Positions 22,795-34,963 of a stretch of 64,000 bases of DNA are shown here, one piece after another. The DNA is from Mantis religiosa (lineage: Eukaryota > Arthropoda > Insecta > Mantodea > Mantidae). The stretch lies in the NCBI GenBank assembly GCA_030765055.1, contig CM060955.1, positions 153,840,006 to 153,904,005 of the forward strand. Reading direction: 5' to 3'. Position numbers and translations under genes: made by a program. How positions within the stretch are numbered: position 1 is the stretch's first letter; each line of letters begins with the position of its first letter. The notes below the pieces were generated by a model. It was not told the origin of the DNA. It ran no database searches and worked only from the letters and a program-made list of their open reading frames with translations.

Positions 22795-22960
22795 CTACAC
22801 AACATTCGCCTAGCGATCCGGGAAAACCCTAGAGCTTGGAGTTACCCAACATTCGTCTTGAAGGTTAAGGGCAACCCCCGGAAAACACCTTATCCGGTTA
22901 ACTCACCCTTACCGAGACACACCGTGAGGCACACTTGCTACCATCTACGCTGCCGAGGCG
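22795..22960 (-). repeat. SINE, antisense, degraded
   Basis: AACTCACCCTTACCGAGACA and GTTACCCAACATTCGTCTTG correspond to the SINE body. The B box is mutated. Confidence 0.55.
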
Positions 22961-22964
22961 GGCA

Positions 22965-23200
22965 ACATAGTTGTTGGACAGATATGAGCCCATGTGATTT
23001 CGATCTTTTTGCGAAAATGAAATTATCACTTAGATGAGTTCGCTTTAGAGCCAGACAGACAATTATACCAGAAGTAGGGCAGTCTGTTTGATATTAGGAC
23101 AACAAGACGTTGTGGATAGCATCCGTCGTCTTCCTCATCTGTGGAGTCGAGATTTTTATGATGGTTCAAATTACCTATAAGCATTCCAATAATGTAACTA
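22965..23200 (+). pseudogene. mariner transposase fragment
   Basis: Reads WTDMSPCDFDLFAKMK near 22980 followed by stops. Same segment as 8240-8545 but without the upstream part. Confidence 0.6.
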
Positions 23201-23507
23201 TTTGTTCCTAATTCAATAGCACATTTTATTGCAGGTTTTTTACATTTTGCAACACAATGCATGCTTATCTTAGACGTTTTTAGTGCATAAAATCCAATTT
23301 ATAATTTTAAATTACAACCTTATATTAATTTTAAGAAATTTTTTACAAGATAATATAAATGAAAGTATAACGCACAATAAACGAATCCCAAATGAAAGGT
23401 ATTTGACGACAACCTAGTTTTCATTTAAATAAAAATTTACATACAGCGGACGCTCTCTTTCAAGAGCGTCTACAAACAACTAAAGAAGAAAGAGATGTAC
23501 AACTTGA

Positions 23508-23645
23508 GCAGATAAAATGTCCAGTGTGTTTCGTGAGTAGCAGTGACTGCAGTGACACACAGTGGAATTCGCATGCAAGGTGAGGTACAGGTAGGACGTG
23601 ATAGATGACGCGCAGGTTGTAATTGCCATGTATATATCAATATAC
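23508..23645 (-). repeat. Core block 6 of the array
   Basis: Contains GTAGCAGTGACTGCAGTGAC. The subtype has a GCATG initiator-like triplet on the minus strand. Confidence 0.7.
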
Positions 23646-23654
23646 TGCACGCAT

Positions 23655-24003
23655 AGAACTTTAAAAGCATTGGTATAATACAGAAGAAGTCTATCGACAA
23701 AATAAAGACAAGAGTTATGAAGATAAACCTTTGAAATATCGAATTAATTTGCATGGGAACATAATAAATACCATAAATACACAAAATAAATATACTCTTA
23801 TGACAGCTGACAGTCAACTTACCAGTTGACCCAGCATATGCTTACAAAACATCCCACAAATCATCATAAAATATCCCTGCATGATTCTTATGTATCATTC
23901 AATCATTGTTTCATCCAAAGTTGTCACTAATTCAGAGTTAGGCTGAAATAAGTTCATTATTATGACTGAAGGTCAGCTTAGTGTAATAATTTGGCCACAT
24001 CTG
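23655..24003 (-). mobile_element. Tc1-like element end (5' UTR and TIR)
   Basis: Ends with TAATAATTTGGCCACATCTG, the reverse complement of a Tc1-type terminus like CAGAGGTGACCAAATTATTA at 60591. No transposase remains. The copy at 39185-39716 extends further inward. Confidence 0.5.
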
Positions 24004-24019
24004 AAAGGTTTTTTTTTTA

Positions 24020-24215
24020 TCTACGTCTTCCAAGGCTTAGTCATATTGGACGGTGAATGAGTTGGGTAAATTCATGCTCAAATGAGTCCAGGGTCCATGG
24101 AGCTTAAAGTTACCCGACATTCATCTTGAACGATAAGGGAAAATTCTTATCCAGGTAACTCACCCTGACCGAGATTCGAACACGAGACCTCTTTAAGATA
24201 CTAAACATTATCACT
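24020..24215 (-). repeat. SINE, antisense
   Basis: A B-box complement (GAGATTCGAAC) near 24171 precedes GAGACCTCTTT. The body AACTCACCCTGACC and GTTACCCGACATTCATCTTG is intact. Confidence 0.65.
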
Positions 24216-24361
24216 TAGGTGGAAAAAAGCAATAGGTATATTTTAATCGACTCAAGGTGTCAAACGATTTCTTACAATCTGATTGGTTAAAGGTTACATT
24301 CCCCTTTAAGAATTATATTCTAATAAAACTGCTTAGTAATTGACAGAATTCCTAACCAACG

Positions 24362-24545
24362 AAGACACTCGCTAATTAAGGTGATCTGTAAAGGAAAAGC
24401 GGACCTAACGGACACAAAGAAGTACAGAGACATAGCACTAGAGAATACTCAGTACAAGATCCTCTCAAAATTAATAATAAGCGATCACAAGACTGTGTAT
24501 TCACAGCTTCCACCATTTGATATGCAGAAAGGAATCTTATCATGA
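24362..24545 (+). pseudogene. Non-LTR reverse transcriptase fragment
   Basis: A short frame reads IKVICKGKADLTDTKKYRDI then ALENTQYKILSKLI. This resembles the fingers motif of LINE RT (KGKGD...NYRPISL...YKI..K). It is cut by a stop after about 60 codons. The same stretch recurs at 40072-40235. The clade is not assigned. Confidence 0.4.
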
Positions 24546-25089
24546 AACAACCCAAGGTGTATATGTGAATTGTGCTGTCAAACCACTACAGAATTAACAC
24601 ATAGAACTATTACAAAAAGGCTGAGAACAATGGCAGTTGATGAAACCGAAAATAATCATATAACAATGCATAATAATCTTCCTTTTAAGTTTATATATTC
24701 CAAAAGGCACATTAAAGGAATTTGAAACAACGTTGACTGAAGAAACACTCGAAGTTTATTACAAGAATGACGGATATTTAAAATACATAGGATGTCAATA
24801 AAAGTAGTGTAAATTGACGTTAAATTTATAACAAGTCAAACTATCTTAGTTACAGGACAAATACTTCCAGGTACGATGTGACGTATGACACGTCAGGTCA
24901 TTCATTAAAACTTGTCGTAACAAACAAGTCTATATTAACTGTAGTCATGAGACATTGATAAAATAAACTGTGTAAATTGTGATCTAGAGCTGACAGCAGG
25001 GAACGTACAATATATGTGTTTGAAACTTAATGTTCAGAAATTGAGATAAGCAGCCCATTTATGTTTAAGGACGAGGATTTCTTTCGTAC

Positions 25090-25125
25090 TGTGACTTTGT
25101 ATGTTCGTATAGTCAAAAGTCCAAG
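25090..25125 (-). mobile_element. LTR fragment, inner end
   Basis: TGTGACTTTGTATG preceded by CTTTCGTAC, exactly as at the solo LTR at 40784. The rest of the LTR is replaced by a mariner fragment. It is the same insertion event as in block X copy 2. Confidence 0.65.
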
Positions 25126-25128
25126 CAA

Positions 25129-25402
25129 GTGATGATGCGCATGTGAATGCTATTAGAGCACAGCTGGGAGAACATTTTTGTTGGACAGATATGAGCCCAT
25201 GTGACTTCGATCTTTTTGTGAAAATGATATTACCACTTAGAGGACTTCGCTTTAGAAACAGACGGACAACTATGCCAGTATTAGAGCAGTCTGTTTGATA
25301 TTAGGACAACAAGACGCTGTGGATAGCATACGTCGTTGAAGTGTGGAGGCGAGTTCTTCATGTTGGAGCAAATTACGTCTAAGCACTGCAATAATGTAAA
25401 TA
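25129..25402 (+). pseudogene. mariner transposase fragment
   Basis: Third copy of the DMSPCDFDLF segment (near 25195), with PLRGLRFRNRRTTM after it and WRRVLHVGAN near 25350. Several stops. Confidence 0.6.
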
Positions 25403-25724
25403 CTGTTTTATTTGTTGTTAATTCGATTGCAAATTTTATTGCATATTTTCAACATTTTACAACATAAATGCATGCTTATTTTAGATCTTTAAATTGCGAA
25501 AATCGAATGTCTAATTATAAGCCACAAACTTAAACAAATGTTTAGAACTTTTGTACAAGATAATAAAAAATGAATGTACAGCGCACAATAAAGGATTCCC
25601 AAATGAAAGATATTTGACGAAAACTTTGTTTTCATTTAAATAAAAATTTACAGACAGCAGACGCTGTCTACCTTCAAGAGCGTCTATATAGAAATAAAGA
25701 AGAAAGAGATGTAAAACTTCACCA

Positions 25725-25865
25725 GTTCAAATGTCATGCGTGTTTCGTGAGTAGCAGTGACTGCAGCGACACAGAGTGGAAGTCTTATGCAACATGAAGT
25801 ACGCCTAGCATCTGATATATGACGCACAAGTTGTAAATTGCTGTGTTTATATGAATATGTCTTAG
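25725..25865 (-). repeat. Core block 7 of the array
   Basis: Contains GTAGCAGTGACTGCAGCGAC, about 2.2 kb from copy 6. Confidence 0.7.
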
Positions 25866-26532
25866 GTGTTAAGAATATTTCAAAAACATTAGAGTAGTGA
25901 TGCTTTCTTTTGGTTCAAACCATGTACTAAATGTGAGAGATAGATATTTGTAGTTATATAACATATAAAAATAGACATAGATCGACAAGAGGTATTGTAT
26001 ATGTGAACGAAAGTCTCCTAAGACTTATATAGGTTCTGTAATTCCAGCAATTTTACATTATTCATTCAACTTTTGATCGTTTCCTTTTGACATAGTGTAG
26101 GTACATTAGAGACATCCTGCTTTATATTTTAAAGTAAATACTCTGTACAGCTAATGTTGTAATACACAAAGTTCTTAAATCGTGTGCTGTGCAGTCATTT
26201 TGTAACTTCCCCACAAAAGTCACAGCATTTCTCGTTTCACACAGCAAAAGGGGTCTGTGTGCCCTTTTTGCACGCACAAAAGTGCTTCGTTTTGATTTGC
26301 TTTCCCTGCACTTTGATTTGCTGTTCCATTAAGGCTCTCCATTGGCTATTATCTGTCATCCTTCAACATGGATACTAATACTTCCACAACTTCTACAAAC
26401 ACAGAGGTGCTCTTCTACGTATTTGCTTGCAGATGGGAGTCAGGAATGTATGTTGGTACTACTATCCTTCTTTATTTACAATTCGAATTATTGGCTATCT
26501 GAAAACAGTGGTTCAGTTCAAGTTACACTGTT

Positions 26533-26967
26533 ATGGTTGATGGTATCACCACGTCTTTTATGTGCACTGACATAATTTCGGTGAGCAGTTTAATCAGTTA
26601 CCCTTTCTCTACAGGAAACCTGGAGGTAAAACTGCAAAACAAGCAACAGGGTAGGCTAACACCAGAACTAAGTATAAAGCAGTGTGAAAAAGGAGGGAAA
26701 AATAATTCCTACACCATACTTTTTAACCCCAAAGTGTATGAGCATAAGTGGGTATGTGGATGTCAAGAAAGAAGTGCTCTGTTCTACTTTCCATGCCTGC
26801 TCTTCGGAAACAATGATGCTTGGACCACAACTGGAGTGACAGATTTAGGTCATCTAATAGTGCTTATTAGTAAGCATGAACAAAACGTAAAGCATTTAAA
26901 TAATGCACTAGATTGCATTTCTTTAGACAATATAAACATTGCGACACAGTTAAGTCGTGCATATTAG
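26533..26967 (+). pseudogene. hAT-type TTF zinc-finger fragment
   Basis: The frame carries the N-terminal TTF/ZMYM1-like domain of hAT transposases and their domesticated relatives: LTPELSIKQ, YEHKWVCGCQERSALFYFPC, LLFGNNDAW, TGVTDLGHLI, ISKHEQNVKHLNNALD. The C and H residues of the finger are present. A good splice acceptor (CCCTTTCTCTACAG, 26601-26614) precedes GGAAACCTGGAG, so the true exon may begin at 26615; an ATG-led short frame at about 26368 (MDTNTSTTSTNTE) could be an upstream exon. A TAG-type stop ends the frame at LSRAY, where the sister copy at 61864 continues with QEARLKHNQ. The dimerisation and catalytic domains are absent. Fragment of a transposon or of a gene derived from one. 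Confidence 0.7.
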
Positions 26968-28000
26968 GAGGCGAGACTGAAACGTAACCATCAATGTATT
27001 TAATGAAAAACCTAGTCTTTATTCAAATAAAAGTGTACAGGCAACAGGCTTTGAACTTTCCAGAGCCTCAGTAAACAAATAAAGAAGAAGAAGGGGAGGT
27101 GGACCTAAAGTAAGTTTTATAACAAGTCTAGTTTACAGGTGTAGTAAGATTTTGTGTATCTCTAACCATTTCCGAGTGATGCCAAGTGATGCCGAACGTG
27201 GCAATTCCCTGCAAATTTCACATATGTTCTCCGCTTGTCATACAAACTTCTTAAACATCGAATATATGAATGAAAAACATAAAATCTGTTTTTCCAGATT
27301 CAAAATTTCCTGAAAAGTTTCCATTTAAGTGAAATTGTGCTATTACGAGGGGTCCTTAAAATTTTTTCCCTTGTTATGTTTGAAGATGCTGAAAGTATCA
27401 TTTTCGTATTTGCCCGACTTTACAGATTTGAAATATGCAGAACGAAATTTATTTTCTTTTACGATTCAGGAGATCCAGAAATATATATGTCCTTTTCAAT
27501 TTTGGTATTTAATTGTCAGCTAGGACGCAATTTCTCCTCCACCTACTTTACATGTGACACTTAACACTAAAAAGAGAACGCCAAGAAGAAAACCGGTTCA
27601 AGACTAAGGTTCAAATGTCCAGCGCGTTTCCCGAGTAGCTGTGATTACAGCGACACACAACGGAAGTCTTATGTAACATGAAGTACACATTGGATGTCAT
27701 AGATGTCGCGTAAGTTCTGTCTGTTATGTATCTATCAGTGTATCTAAACTGTTAAGAATCTTTCACAATCATATTTTGTTTTGGTTTAAACCATATCTCA
27801 AGTGTGAACCATCGTAATTTATTGCTGTATTGCACACAAAAAACAATATACACCGACAGCGATTATTGCACTTCTAAACAAATATCCGCAGGAGCCTGTA
27901 TAAGTTTCAGAGATTCGACGCTTCTTTTGTGGTTTTTTATGATTAACTGTAGCATATCTTATATAACACATATAGTCTTGGAAACATTGTTCAAACATTA
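26780..28000. repeat. Block H, copy 1
   Basis: Paralog of 61864-63420. Shares the hAT fragment, the CTAGTCTTTATTCAAATAAA segment, GCCGAACGTGGC and a core block. This copy has a deletion just after the hAT stop. Confidence 0.7.
27594..27740 (-). repeat. Core block 8 of the array
   Basis: Contains GTAGCTGTGATTACAGCGAC. The minus-strand frame is open (VAVITATRETRWTFE). Confidence 0.75.
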
Positions 28001-28029
28001 GACCCTGTGGCTGCCAAGTGGTGTACGTC

Positions 28030-29220
28030 CATGTTGAACGATGTATACACTGCATTCCCTCAAACGTACACGCTAGATAGCAATAACAGCTGAATGCGAA
28101 ATATATTCAATGTCACCAACACAACTATTTTGGCTGCGGCATAGCAATACAATTGGCCTACTTTGTACCTTACTTGGGCATCAATGTACGGTGTCGACAA
28201 GACTTAACTGTTGGCTAACCTGTACTATTTGAATGAGATTTTAAAGCTATAAACTAAAATTTAAGTTTTAACGTTAGCGAGGTGAAACTGAGCCTGAAGA
28301 GAATGTACATCGGTTTTGAAAACTCGCAAGACTTGAAAGACCTGCGAGGTCGTATGGGCAGCAACAAGGAACGGAATAAATGTTCACAAAGATCTATTGG
28401 CAAGTAAGAAGTAAATACGCAAAATAAATATTTCACAACATATTCATTTATACTTAATTTATTTAAACTCGTATTGCACTCTTATAATGTATTACATGCA
28501 GAAGAATTATTACTTCATTATTGTTGGAATAAAGAGATTTTTTTGCTTTCTGGCGACCATAATCTCAATCTACCAGCAATACCATGGAAGAAATAGAAAG
28601 AATAAGATCAGCAGAAGCCGGGTACGTTTCTTGTTTTGGTGATGCGCTGTGATGATCCCCATGAACATTAGTAATGTAGTACGAAACTTTCTTTTCCTTC
28701 TATACAGCAATTTACTGTGGCACATTTCTTAAAGCATGGAGCTTCACTTCAATATCAGTGGAAACTTTAAGAAAAACTTTGAGGTCTACTATGATCAACA
28801 TTTGTAAATGTTCAGGAAATGTGAAGCCATTTTAGACAGTTCACTGAATATATTGTTGGTTTTGAGTAAGTAGCGTTAAATTGTTTATGTTTGAATTATA
28901 TAAAAAAGGGAAATATAACAAAAGTAGTTTGCAGTTTAAATTCCTTAAAAAGGTCTATCATAAACAACAGCTATTCTGTAATTGTCATTTAGTTTCGATA
29001 TGTTTATGCGTAATAACATTAAGCCAAAATTAAACATCTGAATATCACTATGTGATTTCCTCACTATTTCAGCTTTGTACATTCATGAACATGGACATGA
29101 AATTAAACTTAGTTAAATCTCATAATTTAGACAATATTAAATGATGTATCTGCCAATGTGTTTGCCATGGTATACAACTTAACGTTAACAAACTTAACTC
29201 CGTGACGCTCTTTATAACAA
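28030..29220. other. AT-rich stretch with no recognised feature
   Basis: No repeat copy, frame or RNA signal was recognised here apart from ordinary short frames. It may be the least repeated part of the window. Confidence 0.4.
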
Positions 29221-29755
29221 CAAAAAGCACAAACAACTGAATATAGACCGACAAGGAGTATTGTGTTCAAAACAAAGCTCTTATAAGTTCTGGAAATTCA
29301 ACTCTTGATTTTATCCTTCATTCTAATCTTGCTTATTAATTGATAATTTGTGAGAACTGTAGCGCGCTATAATGACCCAAATGATTCATCCAGTTACGTA
29401 ACTGTGTTGATAACAAGTTTGGAAAAGATGTCGATAAAAATCTTCTACGTATATGCATACAACAGGATAATTGAGTAGCATAACCAAGAGTACATTAGTA
29501 AGACTTTGTCTTTCTCTTACCGTTTCTGAGTTGTACCAAGTAACGAAGAACGAAAACGACATCTAAGCGCATTCTCTGCAAATTAAACATATGTACTTCG
29601 TTTGTCATAAAAAATATCTTAAGCATTTAAAATATGAGTACAAACACATAAGATCTGCTTTTAAAAATTCAAAATCGTAGAAATATTTTCCATTAAGTGC
29701 GTAACAGTATTTTTAGGTTCGGAGGAATTAAGAATTTATAAAATATATGTAGTTG

Positions 29756-29833
29756 TGTGATTGGCCGAAGTAGTAGTGGTGTGACGTGGTATGACGTGAT
29801 GTGGTGACGTGCTTATTGGATCGGCCAATCACA
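29756..29833. promoter_or_regulatory. Inverted CCAAT repeat around TGACGTG cluster
   Basis: TGTGATTGGCCGA (29756-29768) and its exact reverse complement TCGGCCAATCACA (29821-29833) flank a purine/GT-rich core with GTGACGTGG, ATGACGTGA and GTGACGTGC. It resembles paired CCAAT boxes and CRE-like half sites. A transposon hairpin is an alternative. Confidence 0.35.
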
Positions 29834-30488
29834 GAATTGAGAAGTAACAATAGTTATGGGAATTCAATAAACTTTAAGAGACAGATATGTTCTTCAATCT
29901 AGTTAAATTACGAGAATTCAATTATCTTGAGGAGAGTGATATGTTCTTGAGTCTTGTTTAGTGAAGATATAACAAAATAAGAATTCATCAAAATAATTTG
30001 ACTTCTTTATTCCGAACCACGCCTTGAAACACATGTCTCATGACTTATTTAGAATTCCATTGATACTTCAAAATAATCATGGAAGTGAACGTATGAACAT
30101 AATTTTGGAGCTGATGGCATGGATACCTTGTACAAGAGGATCCAAGAAAGAAATCGGAATTAACTACGAATAGTCAAAGAAATTTATGTTACAAGTGTTA
30201 TTGTGTTATTTCCAGATTTCCTTTAAAATCCCCCTTTGTGATTCTTGTGATTCTTGAGAACACTTAACATTTTTCCACTTTGTTATTTACCTGGCATCTC
30301 AGTTTTTACTCTTGAGAAGGGACTATCGTTTAGATTCAGGTGATCCCGAAATATAAATCTGCAGTGCAATTTTTACATTTAGTTTTGGGTGGTCTGCAAT
30401 TTCTTCCATTTTCATTTTCAGTTTCTCCTCTTATGTAATACATAACACCAAAAAGATAAGGTCACGAAGAAAATCAAACAAACAAGCA

Positions 30489-30640
30489 AACAACCTGTAG
30501 TTCAAATGTTCCGCCTGTTTCCTGAGTACCTGTGACTACAGCGACCCGCAGTGGAAGTCTCATAAAACTCAAAGTACACGTAGGATGTTATAGATGACGC
30601 GCAAGTTGTAATTGCTTCGTTTATAATAATATTTCTTAGC
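30489..30640 (-). repeat. Core block 9 of the array
   Basis: Contains CCTGTGACTACAGCGACCCG. The minus strand keeps ATGAGACTTCCACTG and an open frame. Confidence 0.75.
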
Positions 30641-31555
30641 TATTATGTATCTTTTATAAAAATGTCACAAATGCTGTTCTAGTTTTGGTTTAAATCATAT
30701 TGCAAATGTGAACTATGGCAAATTGCCGCTATACGATATACATTAATCATACACTGCAACAAGAGATATTGTGTTTTGGAACAAAAGTCTGTAAAATTCT
30801 CTATAACCTCCAAAAATTGAACTGGTTTCCTGTATTTTTCATTGTAATTTTTGAGACCTTCACTAATTTATTTGTGAGTAAACCTAGCGTGCTGTAAATA
30901 TATCACAAATAGTTCTGATGTCAAATGCATAAAAATTACTACTCTGATCTTTGGATGCAGAAGAGCTCTATACATTTCCGACGATCTTTCACGTAGTTCT
31001 CTTTTACAAATAATACAATATATTTGGCAGAAGACATTCGTTCCATGAGAGACATTCTGTTTTGCCTTTACTTACATTTATAATTTAAAATATCTGTTTG
31101 TATGCGTGCGTGGAACTGAACATTCATATGAATTTTTCGTAATTTATTTCGAACAATGTATTTCTAGATTTTAATTAAATCATTGCTGTAGTGGCAATAC
31201 CTGTCTTTTACGATTGTGTTGCACTTTAATTTTCTCAGCCGTGATTGGAAATTCGGTTGTGCTTTTTAATGAGGCATAGGAAACTCGGTAGCATTTCTAA
31301 GTTTAGGAGCTGCTTCGGACACTCCATTGATTATTCAAATTCTGTATTCTTGAAGACTTTAGAAATTTAAGAAATGTAGTGGTTCTAACGAAGCAAAAAT
31401 TCAACATTTCCGGGTATAAGTTTCTGTTTAAAAAAACTCCACTACTGGCACCTGAAGTATATCTGAAGATGTTTCTACCCTGAAAACATACGTTGTGCAA
31501 TTTATAGTATTTTACATATTCATGTAACAAATTCGGAATATATTAACATTCCCTC

Positions 31556-31785
31556 TGTCGTAAACGGAGCTGCGGGAAGCATTACTTATAGCGTTGCCCA
31601 GGCATTGTTCTAACGCTAGCGCAAGCAACAGCCGGCGCGTGGGCGAGCGCTGAACGCTTGCCGAGAAAGAGAGAAAGAGACAGAGATAGTCTGTAATCTC
31701 CCGCTGCATCGTTATTTTTATCGAACGGTTGATTAAATTCTACAACAATGTGCGGAGTGTTAGTTGCAAGTGAATTGTTATTTGT

Positions 31786-31831
<46 letters not shown>

Positions 31832-32010
31832 CTGTGTAGTAATCTGCAGTGTGCCACAGTGAATAAAGAGACGACCTTCAAGATTGCGTTTGTATAGTTT
31901 ACATCATTCTTCTCCTGTTAGGGTTGTTCAAAGCGTGTCTTTACTAAAATAAAGAGCATTTTAAATTTCTGCAACCAAGATTTTGAATTCTAAGAACGCA
32001 CAAAGTTACA
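31556..32010 (+). mobile_element. Probable solo LTR with GT microsatellite
   Basis: Starts TGTCGTAAACGGAG, has AATAAA near 31862 and again near 31951, and ends GAACGCACAAAGTTACA, the same terminus style as the Gypsy LTRs here. It includes a GC-rich 5' part, unlike its flanks, and a GT repeat. A start at 31523 (TGTAAC, mirroring GTTACA) is also possible. No clean TSD was found and no internal region is attached. Confidence 0.5.
31779..31828. repeat. (GT)n microsatellite
   Basis: About 25 GT units with one TTT interruption, inside the probable LTR. Confidence 0.9.
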
Positions 32011-33145
32011 ATATTTTTCTAGAAATTATTAAACATCTTGCTGAAGTATCATATTTTAATTAACTCTTGCCTTTCTGTGTTGAGAAATAAATGTCACTTT
32101 TAAGATATTTAACTAATTATAAACATTTTAAATCTCCCATTTGTGTCTTTGATGTACGTTAATATATGTTAACTAATGACGCAATGGAAATAATTTCTGA
32201 AACAAATGTACCATGTACCATAAGAGAAGCAAATATGAATCATCACATATGATAACAAAGACCCTGCATTGTTGTTAATGTTAACAATGGTGATGTAATA
32301 AAGTCTACACAAACAACTATGAGAAAATGGCACATAAGAACAGATATTAAGTAAAACCCTTTCTACGCTTTGATAGAAAAAAGAATCGCTGCATTTTATC
32401 CACTATTTCGGTCAAATGATTTCAAATGTCACGTATAACACGTTTTGAATTTCTCCATAAATTTACTTGCACAACATTTTAACTGTAAAAGTATGTGTTT
32501 ACCTCTTAAACTAATGTTATGTTGGACTACGTAGAAAAATAAATCGATTAGAAAAGCCGATTAGCAATAAGTAATACCATCCTATGTACGGCAGCTGCAA
32601 TCCCTTTAGTTGTAGGAATATGTCCATTTCTTTTCGCAGCTCCAACTTCCTTGCAACATTTTATCTCGACTTAACAAGCTTCCCTGACAGTAGAATGAAT
32701 ACAAATTCTGGATCCCTCTCCTTACCTTATCCCGCTTCGCCCGCTGCTGCAGTGGTTTTTATTTCTGGAGCGTATCGATGTAAGAAAGTTTGTACTCTCT
32801 TATTCTACGAATTTCTGGAGTAATTCCAATGCACATTCGTTATAAATCCCTCTTACACGAACTTAAAAATTAGCAGAATGCTAGAAATGGAGCAATTACA
32901 TACTTCCTTTGTAGAAAAGAAGTTTGATTTCTCACTTAGACTGAAGAAACACGAAGGTCGCACCAAAACAAAGCTACACTACTGTACCATAGAGAGCATT
33001 TATGAAAAACTATTAGGAGTCGACCGCCAATAGGGATCATCCGCGCTTTCCTTAAATAAACATTTAATATTTTAGTAGAATACAATTTCTCCTCTAACTA
33101 ATGTATGTAATCTTCTGCACTAAAAGAAAACGTCAAGAAAAAAAC

Positions 33146-33300
33146 CGATATAAAGGTGCAGTTCAAATGTCCCGCGTATTTCCAGAGTAGCTGTGACTAC
33201 AGCGACACACAATGGAAGTCTCGTGTAACGCGAAGTACACGTAGGACGTCATAGATGTCGCGCAGGTTGCAATTGCTAAGTATATATCAGTATGTCTTAG
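33146..33300 (-). repeat. Core block 10 of the array
   Basis: Contains GTAGCTGTGACTACAGCGAC. The donor-like GTTTGT is mutated here. Confidence 0.75.
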
Positions 33301-34370
33301 TTAGTAAAAATATTTTTAAAAATACTTCAGCATATGTATCATTTTTCTGGTGTACACTAGTCTGTAAATGTGAATTAAATTAAATTACAGCAATATGTTA
33401 TATAAAAATGAATTTATACCAACAACAAGCGTTGTGTTTCTGAATTAAAGTTTCCCAAGTTCTGTATAAGTATCAAAAATTCAACCATTAATTTCTATAT
33501 TTCTTTCCCATTTTAGCTCAGTGCCTGAAGTATTCTGTAAATATACTGTAGGTACCTCGTTCTAATAAGAGGCACTAAGAGTTTTGACGTTTGGATACAA
33601 AAGGGTTATATTGACGTTTTTGGCTGTATGCATTCTTGGCATTACAGACATCATTGTTTTTCCTTTGTCAAATTTACAATTTAAAACATCTTGTTGCGTG
33701 TGTATGTAGTACTGAACAATCACATGAATTTTCGGGATATCCTGTTGCTTGCACCTTTATAGCATTAAATAGAATCACTGCTGTTGTGGCTATATTTGTC
33801 TTTTAAGACTGTGTTGTGCTTCAGTGTTGTCAGCCCTGTTTAGGAATTGCATTGCAGTTTTTGACGAGTTGCTGCAAACGTCATAGAATTTTGAAGTTTT
33901 ATGTCATTAAAGAATCGTAAATAACAGATACTTAAAGAAAACTTAGTTTTTATTTAAAATAAAACATTAGAGGACGTAGACACTTAAATAAGATGCTTAC
34001 TCTTATCAGCGTCTATAAAGAACTAAAGAAGTAGAAATAGAGGTAGACCTTGAGCTATGGTCAAGTACTTGAATGCTGGTCGCTACCTGTAACCTAGAAA
34101 TTTTGTTTACCTTATGTGGCCTATACATAAAAAAGCATGACAACCTCTAATTTAATATAGGTAATGATAAATTCAAACAAATAACAAGGCCTATCCATGA
34201 ATTGGTTCACAGCACGAAAATAAAAATGTTTTTGACAAACTGTTTATTATAATAAGATCTACATTTTCTCTTATCTATTACACTTTATTAGTTATTTAAA
34301 TGACAGAAAAATAAAGGGCAATTCAGTGGTCTACAGGGAAACATATGAATCAGTTGGAGAAGTTATACCC

Positions 34371-34480
34371 GATCGGCATGTTGGCCATAGTAGCTCAGTG
34401 GTTTAGAGCGGCAGATCCGTGGTTCAAATCCCAGCTATGGCATTGAATTTTTCAATCTGGCTGTACTCATTTACTTGGCC
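34371..34480 (+). repeat. tRNA-like SINE lacking the anticodon arm
   Basis: GCCATAG...CTATGGC form a perfect 7 bp acceptor-like stem. A D-arm-like GCTC/GAGC and a T-loop TTCAAATC are present. The anticodon arm seen in the copy at 34890 is deleted. Confidence 0.5.
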
Positions 34481-34529
34481 TATACACGGCTAGTGTAGAA
34501 GAAATGACTATTTCCTTCACTTTACCTGA

Positions 34530-34750
34530 ATAACATAGTGGTTTAACATAGATGGTAGGGTGTCTGCCTCAAGTTCATGAGGTGCCGAGTCAGGGAGAGC
34601 TACCTGGATAAAGTTTTTCCGAAATTTTCTCTTATCTTAAAGACGAATGTCTGGTAGCTCAGAGCTACATGGGCTCCGGACTCATTTGGGCACAATCTCA
34701 CTAATTTCATTCATCGTCCGATATGACTTAAGGTTGGAGGACGTATATAT
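34530..34750 (+). repeat. tRNA-derived SINE (body family)
   Basis: GTCTGCCTCAAGTTCATGAG, a degenerate B box near 34590, GAGAGCTACCTGGATAAAG and CATTCATCGTCCGATATGAC. Inserted between the two tRNA-like units. Confidence 0.65.
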
Positions 34751-34889
34751 ATAAAGCCTGGGACATAAGTACTTGCAGCATAGTAAGTCACCACAAAAGA
34801 TGCGTGTCTCATTGTATATGAGAACCCCTAGTGGTCTGCCGAGAAGCATATGAGTCAGTTGGAGAATTTAATATCAGGTCGGCATGTTG

Positions 34890-34963
34890 GCCATAGTAGC
34901 TCAGTGGTTTAGAGCAACCGCAAGAAGTGCGGCAGATCCGTGTTTCAAATCCCTGCTATAGCA
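34890..34963 (+). repeat. tRNA(Phe)-like cloverleaf, SINE head
   Basis: 73-74 nt with acceptor GCCATAG/CTATAGC (one mismatch), D stem GCTC/GAGC, a 4 bp anticodon stem CCGC/GCGG around AAGAAGT (GAA in the anticodon place) and a T loop TTCAAAT on a weak stem. Position 33 is A, not T, and the T stem has mismatches, so it is more likely a SINE head than a working tRNA gene. The GGCATGTTG lead and the GAAATTTTCAGTCTGG tail are shared with the other copies. Confidence 0.45.

Larger units (their letters stand above)
22690..25128. repeat. Block X, copy 1
   Basis: Paralog of about 38070-40820. It carries an antisense SINE, a mariner fragment, a core block, a Tc1 end, another SINE and an RT fossil in the same order. 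It ends in a truncated LTR start at 25090-25125. Confidence 0.75.

Noticed and set aside
34890..34963. Genuine tRNA-Phe gene
   Set aside because: Mismatched T stem, A at the position before the anticodon where U is nearly universal, and related degraded units nearby; better explained as a SINE head.
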